A stretch of DNA of 12,208 nt, taken from positions 1 to 12,208 of the forward strand of contig MFBL01000055.1 in NCBI GenBank assembly GCA_001774945.1. Reading direction: 5' to 3'. Below, one piece after another: positions 6,751 through 12,207 of the stretch (position 1 is the stretch's first letter; each line of letters starts with the position of its first letter). The notes beneath the pieces were generated by a model. That model searched no databases and was not told the origin of the DNA. It worked only from the letters and a program-made list of their open reading frames with translations. This stretch comes from Candidatus Curtissbacteria bacterium RIFCSPHIGHO2_12_FULL_41_17 (lineage in GTDB: Bacteria; Patescibacteriota; Microgenomatia; Curtissbacterales; GWA2-41-24). The translations under genes and the position numbers were made by a program.

Positions 6751-7437
6751 TTAATAACTGGCGTTTTTAACTACCCCAATGAAGCTGAACGGATCAAGAC
6801 TTTTACCCCCAACTAAAACCCCATCAACTGTGCCTTCTTGTAAGAATGAATGAACATTATCAGACGTAACAGATCCGCCATAAATTACTTTATAATCTCC
6901 TCTTTTTTTAATTTCCCTTGAGACGGTAAAGGCATTTTCGGGCGTATCCGGCAAGCCAGTACCGATGGCAAAAACAGGTTCGTAAGCAACAATTGTAACT
7001 TGCGGTGGAATAGAAGTTTCTGGTCCTTGAACGCAAAAAATTGGCTCAAGACTTGACTGACGGGCTCTTTCCACTTTTCTGGCTAACATACTGTCATCTT
7101 CTTTAAAATTCTGTCGCCGTTCGGAATGGCCTATGATCGCAAATTGGCAGACTTTAAAAAGCTGTGAAGCCGCAACTTCACCGGTGTAGGCACCCTGTTC
7201 AAAAATAGAAATGTCCTGGCATCCGAGTTTCAAATTAAGATCAAATGCTCGATAAACATCTATAAGATTGCGAATTTCTTCTGAGGCAGCTGCCAAAAAA
7301 GGGAAAGAGGGGCATACGACAATAGTTCCTTCAAACTGAGGTCTATTGGCAATAAAATCGCTAATCCATCGGGACATTTCAGGCCACGTTTTATTCGCCT
7401 TGAGATTGGCAACCGTTAGTGGAAGTCTTTCATTCAT
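6751..7437 (-). CDS. tpiA: Triosephosphate isomerase, short form
   Basis: Interconverts dihydroxyacetone phosphate and glyceraldehyde 3-phosphate in glycolysis. Catalytic residues are in place in the 228-residue protein: N11 and K13 in ANLKANK, H104 in IIGHSERR, E153 in VAYEPVFAIGTG (the loop-6 region), then YGGSV (186-190) and the phosphate-binding GVLVGGKSLDP (206-216). The usual bacterial length is about 250. The spacing from the catalytic His to Glu is 49 residues, about 23 fewer than in E. coli, so helical material around strand 5 is missing. Archaeal TIMs have a similar length, but the motifs here are bacterial. The start overlaps the trxA stop by 8 bp (ATGAATGA), which implies translational coupling. 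No Shine-Dalgarno is seen. Confidence 0.95.
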   Translation of the reverse strand: MNERLPLTVANLKANKTWPEMSRWISDFIANRPQFEGTIVVCPSFPFLAAASEEIRNLIDVYRAFDLNLKLGCQDISIFEQGAYTGEVAASQLFKVCQFAIIGHSERRQNFKEDDSMLARKVERARQSSLEPIFCVQGPETSIPPQVTIVAYEPVFAIGTGLPDTPENAFTVSREIKKRGDYKVIYGGSVTSDNVHSFLQEGTVDGVLVGGKSLDPFSFIGVVKNASY

Positions 7438-7693
7438 GCTTTGAGATGATCTTCACAAAATTTTCTTTCCCCGTTGCGCCGATGATGCGGTCTACTTCTT
7501 TATCATCTTTGAGGAAAATGTAGGTAGGAATTGACATAACTTGAAACTGGGCGGCTTTATCCTGGTTCTCGTCAACATTAATCTTTTCAAATTCGACTTT
7601 GCCGGCAAGGTCTTTTTCAAGATCTTCTATTAGCGGCTCCATGAATTTACAGGGACCGCACCACTCTGCCCAAAAATCCAAAACCTTAAGCAT
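7430..7693 (-). CDS. trxA: Thioredoxin, minimal form
   Basis: A dithiol-disulfide reductant of cytoplasmic proteins. The 87-residue protein starts directly in the strand before the active site (MLKVLDFWAEWCGPC, C12 and C15) and keeps the cis-proline loop SIPTYIF (P56). It lacks the first strand and helix of the usual 105-110-residue fold. Later elements (DRIIGATGKENFVKII) are normal. No upstream in-frame extension is likely, because a TATAAT box lies only 8 bases before the ATG. It heads the trxA-tpiA-LCP operon and is divergent from the helicase gene. No signal peptide is present, so it is cytoplasmic. Confidence 0.93.
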   Translation of the reverse strand: MLKVLDFWAEWCGPCKFMEPLIEDLEKDLAGKVEFEKINVDENQDKAAQFQVMSIPTYIFLKDDKEVDRIIGATGKENFVKIISKHE

Positions 7694-7701
7694 ACTGTGT
7701 T

Positions 7702-7707
7702 ATTATA
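7702..7707 (-). promoter_or_regulatory. -10 box of the trxA-tpiA-LCP operon
   Basis: A perfect TATAAT on the minus strand ends 8 bases before the trxA ATG. The best -35 with a 17-base spacer is TTCGAA (7730-7725), a three-of-six match that lies inside the TTCGAA palindrome. Transcription would start within two or three bases of the start codon. Confidence 0.55.
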
Positions 7708-7716
7708 CGATAACAA

Positions 7717-7782
7717 ATTCGAAATTCGAATAGTTTGTTTCGCAAATTTTTTGTGTTGCAAAAAAGCGAAATTCGAAACAAA
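7717..7782. repeat. TTCGAA palindromes and hairpin in the trxA/helicase spacer
   Basis: The 143-bp spacer holds three TTCGAA words (7718, 7725, 7772). Two of them form a 15-bp palindrome with one central base (7717-7731). A larger hairpin is possible: TTTCGC plus TTTTTTG (7738-7753) pairs with CAAAAAA plus GCGAAA (7759-7771) around a 5-base loop. Alternatively TTTGTTTCG (7734-7742) pairs with CGAAACAAA (7774-7782). It could be an operator for both genes or a remnant of an AT-rich repeat. The remaining spacer up to the helicase is AT-rich with loose 7-base spacing of AAA runs. Confidence 0.5.
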
Positions 7783-7836
7783 TTTTAATTTCCAAAATAC
7801 TAAATCTAAAACTTTTGTTAATTTGAAAATTTGAAT

Positions 7837-9669
7837 ATGGATTTTCTAAAAGACCTTGATCCAGCGCAAGTTGAAGCAGTTAAACAGACAGACGGGCTGG
7901 TTTTGATTCTGGCCGGCGCTGGCAGTGGCAAAACACGGGTTTTGACTTATAAAATCGCCTATTTAATTTCCAAAAATGTAAAGCCGGAAAATATCCTGGC
8001 TGTAACTTTTACCAATAAGGCGGCAAATGAGATGAGGGAGCGCGTCAGAAAGTTAATAGTAAATAGTAAATGGTCAATAGAAAAAGAAAGTAGCCCCCAT
8101 TCACGATTTACCATTCACAATTTTCCTTTTGTGGGAACCTTTCATGCCTTTTGCGCAAAACTTTTGCGGATTGACGGCAAGTTTTTAGGTATCCCCTCCG
8201 GCTATTTAATCTATGATGATGACGACTCCTTAAGTCTTATTAAAAGAATCATGAAAGATGCCAATATTTCTGTCAAAAACTTTAGGCTCAGCTCGATTTT
8301 GTCGGCTATTTCTTCCGCCAAAAGTGAATTAGTAACACCTGTTGACTATAAACAATTCGCCCGGGGTCCGTTTGCAGAAACTGTTAGCCAGGTTTATGAG
8401 ATTTACCAAAAGGAACTCAAAGAAACAAACGCCTGCGATTTTGATGATCTTCTAATGCAAACCGTTAAACTCCTCGAAATCTATCCTAGTGTTTTAGAAA
8501 AATACAGCTCTCGTTTCAAATATGTTTTGGTCGATGAATATCAGGATGTCAATACAGCCCAGTATGTTTTGACCAAACAACTTGCTTCCTCTTGGGGTAA
8601 CTTAACCGTAGTCGGCGATGCTTCCCAGGCTATCTATTCTTTTAGGGGTGCAGATTTTAGAAATATCCTAAATTTTGAAAGAGATTTCCCAAATGCTCGC
8701 GTTTTCAACTTGGAACAAAATTATCGCTCAACAGGCAATATCCTTTCGGTTGCCAATGCAATTATCACCCACAACAGTTCTCACCCAATACTGAAACTTT
8801 GGACCAGTAATCCGCTGGGTGAAAAAGTTTCAATTTATAACGCAGCCAACGAGATAGACGAAGCAAATTTTATTGTGGATCGAATCATTTCTTCAAAACG
8901 ACCCTACGGGTCATTTGCTGTTCTTTACAGGACTAATGCCCAATCAAGAACAGTTGAAGAGGCACTTTTACATGCCAATATCCCCTACAGACTGTACGGT
9001 GGGGTGAGATTTTACGAACGAAAAGAAATTAAGGATATGCTTGCATATTTAAAACTGATCGCCAGTCCGAAAGATAAAATTTCCAAAAATAGAGCTGAAA
9101 AACTAGGCAAGAGGCGGTTTGATGCATTTGGTAATTTAGTTAGCAAACTTGCACTTAGGAAGAAACTGCCAAAACCAATAGATTTAATTGAGAAAGTGCT
9201 TGAAGCATGCGATTATCTAACTTTAATCGATGATGGTACAGAACAAGGCCTTCAGAGAGTTGAAAACGTTAAGGAATTAAAATCGGTAGCTTCCGATTTC
9301 GAAAATCTTAGTACCTTTTTAGAAAATGTAGCTTTAATGGAAGGTATGATTGCCCCTGATAAATCTTACGAAGAGAAAAATGAAACAGACTGCATTACTT
9401 TAATGACTATCCATGCCGCTAAGGGCCTTGAATTTGATTATATTTTTGTAATTGGTATGGAAGAAGGATTATTCCCCCATTCACGTAGTATGCTTGATGC
9501 CAGTCAGCTTGAGGAAGAAAGAAGATTGGCCTATGTTGCTGTAACCCGTGCAAAACAAAAAATATATTTAACTTATGCTACTAATAGGCTATATTTTGGA
9601 ACAACCAGTGCCAACTTGGTATCGCGCTTTATTGTCGATATTCCCGAAGAGTTAATATCACCAATATAG
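7837..9669 (+). CDS. UvrD/PcrA/Rep-type superfamily 1A DNA helicase
   Basis: ATP-driven 3'-5' DNA unwinding in repair or replication restart. The SF1A motifs are all present (numbered from an in-frame TTG at 7831): Walker A GAGSGKT (29-35), TFTNKAANEM (59-68), Walker B DEYQD (235-239), GDASQAIYSFRG (262-273), NYRST (297-301), YRTNAQSR (366-373), MTIHAAKGLEFDYIF (525-539) and the final VAVTRAKQ (569-576). ATG at 7837 is chosen because MDFLKDLDPAQ matches the family start. At about 610 residues it is some 100 shorter than PcrA. Domain 2B is reduced, with the usual RIINVPKRGIG region replaced by a basic ISKNRAEKLGKRRF, and the C-terminal tail is absent. Residues 74-99 are encoded by a heptad repeat array. 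No Shine-Dalgarno is visible. Confidence 0.95.
   Translation: MDFLKDLDPAQVEAVKQTDGLVLILAGAGSGKTRVLTYKIAYLISKNVKPENILAVTFTNKAANEMRERVRKLIVNSKWSIEKESSPHSRFTIHNFPFVGTFHAFCAKLLRIDGKFLGIPSGYLIYDDDDSLSLIKRIMKDANISVKNFRLSSILSAISSAKSELVTPVDYKQFARGPFAETVSQVYEIYQKELKETNACDFDDLLMQTVKLLEIYPSVLEKYSSRFKYVLVDEYQDVNTAQYVLTKQLASSWGNLTVVGDASQAIYSFRGADFRNILNFERDFPNARVFNLEQNYRSTGNILSVANAIITHNSSHPILKLWTSNPLGEKVSIYNAANEIDEANFIVDRIISSKRPYGSFAVLYRTNAQSRTVEEALLHANIPYRLYGGVRFYERKEIKDMLAYLKLIASPKDKISKNRAEKLGKRRFDAFGNLVSKLALRKKLPKPIDLIEKVLEACDYLTLIDDGTEQGLQRVENVKELKSVASDFENLSTFLENVALMEGMIAPDKSYEEKNETDCITLMTIHAAKGLEFDYIFVIGMEEGLFPHSRSMLDASQLEEERRLAYVAVTRAKQKIYLTYATNRLYFGTTSANLVSRFIVDIPEELISPI
8051..8126. repeat. Inverted pair of heptanucleotide arrays inside the helicase gene
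   Basis: Positions 8051-8078 carry four 7-bp units of the AGTAAAT type. Positions 8099-8126 carry four units of the ATTYACN type. The second block, reverse-complemented, matches the first at 20 of 28 positions, so the two could pair as a stem with a loop of about 20 bases. The array is in frame and adds roughly 20 residues between the motif Ia region (MRERVRKL) and the conserved GTFHAFC motif. Confidence 0.7.
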
Positions 9670-9724
9670 ATTCCCACGTTCTTGCGGCCGTGGTTCTCTC
9701 TTCTTCACTAGATTGGCTTTCATC

Positions 9725-9746
9725 CCCTGCATGAATGTAGGGTTTT
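9725..9746 (+). terminator. Intrinsic terminator after the helicase gene
   Basis: CCCTGCA and TGTAGGG form a 7-bp stem (one G-T pair) around the 4-base loop TGAA, followed directly by TTTT. It lies 56 bases after the helicase stop. A weaker 5-bp hairpin (9674-9678 with 9689-9693) precedes it. Confidence 0.55.
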
Positions 9747-9777
9747 CCGGTTCAGAATAAAAGCCCGGATTAATCTT

Positions 9778-9786
9778 TGGTAAAAT
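9778..9786 (+). promoter_or_regulatory. Extended -10 promoter of the rnfD-like gene
   Basis: TGGTAAAAT is identical to the extended -10 before rpsT. Only five bases separate it from the GTG start at 9792, so the transcript probably begins at the start codon. No clear -35 is seen. Confidence 0.45.
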
Positions 9787-9791
9787 GAGGT

Positions 9792-10565
9792 GTGGAAATT
9801 AAAACTCTTTTTAATGATAACCGGCTGAAAGTCGCCCTTACACTTTTTTTAATTTGGACCTTAGCTGTTTGGCACCTGCCTGCCGGCAGGCAGGTTTCCG
9901 GTTTCTTATATCCAATCATTGCCATTGCGACAGTTACAATTGTCGATCTGAGTATAACTTTTGTTCGTGATCACAAATTTTACCTGCCTTCCGCTTCCCT
10001 GGTAACCGGATTTTTAATCGGGCTAATTATTGCACCGACGGAGAAAGTGTGGATCATTGTAGCCGCTTCTCTTGCGGCGTCACTTTCGAAGCAACTAATT
10101 AAAGCCCAAGTTCGCCAGCATATTTTTAACCCGGCAGCCTTCGGAATTATTTTTGTCAGTTTAGTCTTTGGGGTTGAGGTAGCCTGGTGGGGAGTTGGCG
10201 CAAGTAAATGGATCCCGGTTATCTTAATTCCCTTAATGTTGCGAATTCTTTGGAAAATGAGGCGAATTTCACTACCGATTTCTTTTTTGGCTGTGTACTT
10301 TTTATATTTTATCCTTGTAAGTAAATCTGCCGAAGCCGCTTTCGTCTCGCTTTTAGATGGCTCAGTGTTGCTCTTTGCCCTTGTCATGCTCCCCGAACCG
10401 ATAACTTCTCCGGTTAAAGGTCAATTTAAATGGTTATTCGGGACCCTAGTTGCGATTTTTGCTATTGGCCTTACTCAGCTTGGAATACTAAATGAAGTTT
10501 TTTTGCCAGCCCTCTTAATTTCTAATTTAGTCGGTTTTATTCTGAGCAAAAAACTCCGGCAGTGA
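9792..10565 (+). CDS. RnfD/NqrB-like integral membrane protein
   Basis: Resembles the membrane subunit D of Rnf (or B of Nqr) ion-translocating electron-transport complexes. The 257-residue protein has about eight to ten membrane segments and the family landmarks PSASLVTGFLIGLIIAP (66-82), HIFNPAAFG (114-122) and LPEPITSPVKGQ (about 200-211). It is roughly 100 residues shorter than typical RnfD. I see no S(T/G)AT motif for covalent FMN between FNPAAFG and the later helices, so classical flavin attachment is doubtful. No other rnf or nqr gene is nearby. A perfect 22-bp palindrome adds HLPAGRQV at residues 28-35 in the loop after the first membrane segment. The GTG start follows an extended -10 by five bases; the GAGG before it is too close to serve as a normal ribosome site. 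Confidence 0.8.
   Translation: MEIKTLFNDNRLKVALTLFLIWTLAVWHLPAGRQVSGFLYPIIAIATVTIVDLSITFVRDHKFYLPSASLVTGFLIGLIIAPTEKVWIIVAASLAASLSKQLIKAQVRQHIFNPAAFGIIFVSLVFGVEVAWWGVGASKWIPVILIPLMLRILWKMRRISLPISFLAVYFLYFILVSKSAEAAFVSLLDGSVLLFALVMLPEPITSPVKGQFKWLFGTLVAIFAIGLTQLGILNEVFLPALLISNLVGFILSKKLRQ
9874..9895. repeat. 22-bp perfect palindrome inside the rnfD-like gene
   Basis: The arm ACCTGCCTGCC is followed immediately by its reverse complement, with no spacer. It is GC-rich, built from CCTG/CAGG words in an AT-rich gene. From memory, similar palindromes encoding PAGRQ peptides occur often in CPR genomes; this was not checked by search. Confidence 0.85.
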
Positions 10566-10573
10566 TGCCGAAG
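10548..10573 (-). terminator. Intrinsic terminator for the Ig-like protein gene
   Basis: On the minus strand CTTCGGCA pairs with TGCCGGAG (8 bp, one G-T pair) around a TCAC loop, followed directly by six T. It lies about 65 bases past the stop of the Ig-like gene and overlaps the 3' end of the convergent rnfD-like gene, whose stop codon falls in the loop. Confidence 0.7.
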
Positions 10574-10637
10574 ACAAAACGAGTTTTGAAGCGAGGAAGA
10601 GAAAACTACGGCCGAAAGAATGCGGGAATCTATTTAT

Positions 10638-11114
10638 TTAAGATTTTGCAAAACTTCTTTTAAGACCCCAGAAACCAAACAAGGTTAAAATTCCCCCAAA
10701 TCCTAAAATAAGTAGTGTTGGTAGGTAAGTTCCGGCTGGTGCCAAAGTGCTCCCGCTTGCGGATGCGATATTTTCAGGCAACGTTCCGATTGTCAAAGTA
10801 AAAGAAACAGTCTGAGAGCCGGATGTTATCGATACTGTGTTATCACCGGCAAGATCCGCAGTCGGAGTCCAGGACCAGTTACCGGAAGCATCTGCAGTTG
10901 CCGAAAGAGTTTGCGAGCCGACTGTGCCTGAAACTGGAGTATTTGCAGTAGTAATTCCGGAAAAGGTAGGCTTTGCTGATGTAACCCAAAATTGCGATGC
11001 TCCCTGAACAAAAGTTACTCCACTAATTGAGGCCACAAGGCCGGATCCGGCAAACGCAAATCGTAGTGAAAAGAGAAAAGTGAAGAGAGTAAAGAGAAAA
11101 ATACGGACAGCCAT
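10638..11114 (-). CDS. Secreted Ig-like surface protein with C-terminal anchor
   Basis: No named family is recognised. The 158-residue protein has a strong signal peptide (1-22, ending RFAFA). A single bacterial Ig-like domain follows (about 36-108), with the pattern KPTFSGITTANTPVSGTV, then SATADASGNWSWTP and VSFTLTIG. A Ser/Ala-rich linker comes next, and the C-terminus reads LAPAGT, hydrophobic segment (about 130-150) and WGLKRSFAKS. That three-part end resembles a cell-wall sorting signal with an unusual motif, comparable to the LPNAGT of the small peptide at 5383. It could alternatively be a simple membrane anchor. The hydrophobic core of the signal peptide (residues 6-17) is encoded by a 35-bp heptad repeat. 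TATGCT lies six bases before the ATG. The gene is divergent from the FemAB gene. Confidence 0.8.
   Translation of the reverse strand: MAVRIFLFTLFTFLFSLRFAFAGSGLVASISGVTFVQGASQFWVTSAKPTFSGITTANTPVSGTVGSQTLSATADASGNWSWTPTADLAGDNTVSITSGSQTVSFTLTIGTLPENIASASGSTLAPAGTYLPTLLILGFGGILTLFGFWGLKRSFAKS
11065..11099. repeat. Heptanucleotide array encoding a signal-peptide core
   Basis: Five 7-bp units alternate between AGTGAAR and AGAGWAA on the plus strand. Read on the minus strand the array is pyrimidine-rich and encodes Phe, Leu, Thr and Ser, forming residues 6-17 of the Ig-like protein's signal peptide. Confidence 0.7.
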
Positions 11115-11115
11115 A

Positions 11116-11137
11116 ATTTAAGCATACAAGCTTAAAT
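11116..11137. promoter_or_regulatory. Inverted repeat between the divergent Ig-like and FemAB genes
   Basis: ATTTAAGC (11116-11123) and GCTTAAAT (11130-11137) form a perfect 8-bp inverted repeat with a 6-base spacer. It overlaps the -10 box of the Ig-like gene and lies just before the FemAB gene, so it is placed like an operator. A chance AT-rich repeat is possible. Confidence 0.4.
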
Positions 11138-11149
11138 CGTAAAAAGCAA
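11121..11149 (-). promoter_or_regulatory. Promoter of the Ig-like protein gene
   Basis: TTGCTT (11149-11144) and TATGCT (11126-11121) are 17 bases apart on the minus strand. The -10 ends six bases before the ATG at 11114, again placing the transcript start at the start codon. Confidence 0.4.
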
Positions 11150-11172
11150 AAGGTGTGGTAGGATGGGTCTTA

Positions 11173-12207
11173 ATGATTGTTAGGGAAATAACTGAAAGTG
11201 AAAAAGCTGCATACAATCAATCTGTTACCCATATTATCCAGTCGTGGGAGTGGGGAGAATTTCGTAAAAAAGCGCAGGTAGACTTAATGAGACTCGGGCA
11301 TTTTGAGGGGAAAACTCTTACTTGCGCTTACCAATTAACATTTCACACGGTTCCATTTTTAAAAAAAACAATTGGCTACTTCCCAAAAGGACCAATGCCT
11401 AATGAAAAAATGATTGAAACGTTAAAAGAAGTCGGGGAACAAAAAAATGCCGCCTTCATAAAAATTGAACCAAATGTTTTAAGTGACAAGCAACAAACAA
11501 CCCTTCGACAAAGCTCAGGGCAAGCAAGTGACAAGTTAAAACAACTTGGGTTAGTTCCTTCAAAGAAATCATTATTTACAAAATATAATTTCTTAATTGA
11601 TTTAACAAAAAGCGAAGAGGAACTGCTTGCCTTAATGCATCCCAAAACCCGCTACAACATAGGTATTGCCCAACGAAAAAATGTTCAGGTTTATGAAAGT
11701 ACAAAATCCGCAGATTTTGAAACGTATCTTAAGCTTTACTTTGCAACAACGAAGCGACAAAAATACTTTGGTCATACGCAGGCATATCATCAGCTACTCT
11801 GGGAAACGTTAATGCCTGTTAATATGGCAAGGCTTTTGATTGCCAAATATGACCAAAAGCCAGTAGTCGCCTGGATGCTGTTTAATTTTGGCCAAACACT
11901 TTATTATCCGTATGGCGGCTCTTCCGTAGAACATAAAGATATAATGGCTTCAAATCTAGTCGCATGGGAGGCAATTCGTCTTGGGAAAAAAATGGGGTTT
12001 AAAATATTCGATATGTGGGGAGCATTACCACCAGATGTTAAAGAAAACCACCCGTGGTATGGTTTTCACCGGTTTAAGGCGGGTTATGGCCCAATTCATA
12101 TTGAGTACATAGGTACATACGATCTGATACTCAAACCCCAGTTATATAATTTACTCAATGTCGCTGATAAGCTCAGATGGATATATTTGAAAACGTTACG
12201 AAGGTAA
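11173..12207 (+). CDS. FemAB/FemX-family peptidoglycan bridge aminoacyltransferase
   Basis: Adds amino acids from aminoacyl-tRNA to the stem peptide of lipid II, making the interpeptide bridge. The protein of 344 residues (start MIVREITESEKAAYNQSV) shows the two-lobed GNAT-like FemABX pattern: SWEWGEFRKKAQ, a GYFPKGPMP turn, HPKTRYNIGIAQRK, LLIAKYDQKPVVAWMLF, YPYGGSSVEHKDIMASNLV and FDMWGALPP with a following HRFKAGYG. ATG at 11173 is preferred over GTG at 11155 by homology and because AGGATGGG (11160-11167) could serve as a ribosome site, the only plausible one in this window. Residues 104-121 hold a 15-codon insertion bounded by repeated SDK. The gene is complete, ending one base before the window edge. 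It fits functionally with MurJ and LCP. Confidence 0.92.
   Translation: MIVREITESEKAAYNQSVTHIIQSWEWGEFRKKAQVDLMRLGHFEGKTLTCAYQLTFHTVPFLKKTIGYFPKGPMPNEKMIETLKEVGEQKNAAFIKIEPNVLSDKQQTTLRQSSGQASDKLKQLGLVPSKKSLFTKYNFLIDLTKSEEELLALMHPKTRYNIGIAQRKNVQVYESTKSADFETYLKLYFATTKRQKYFGHTQAYHQLLWETLMPVNMARLLIAKYDQKPVVAWMLFNFGQTLYYPYGGSSVEHKDIMASNLVAWEAIRLGKKMGFKIFDMWGALPPDVKENHPWYGFHRFKAGYGPIHIEYIGTYDLILKPQLYNLLNVADKLRWIYLKTLRR
11481..11546. repeat. Heptad-flanked small palindromic repeat inside the FemAB gene
   Basis: Heptads of the AAGTGAC/AAGCAAC type (11481-11501) precede CCCTTCGACAAAGCTCAGGG (11501-11520), a short dyad with CCCT/AGGG ends. Further AAGTGAC-type units (11526-11546) follow. The 10-mer AAGTGACAAG occurs at 11481 and 11526, 45 bases or 15 codons apart. 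The segment adds the peptide KQQTTLRQSSGQASD without breaking the frame. Confidence 0.75.

Noticed and set aside
9674..9693. Terminator hairpin directly after the helicase stop
   Set aside because: Only a 5-bp stem with a 10-base loop and no clean U-run; the hairpin at 9725 is a better candidate.
10575..10588. CAAAAC-GA-GTTTTG dyad as a terminator for the rnfD-like gene
   Set aside because: Low GC content, a 2-base loop and no following U-run.
11155..11172. GTG start of the FemAB gene, adding six residues
   Set aside because: The added residues are not family-like and would consume the likely ribosome site AGGATGGG; ATG at 11173 fits better.
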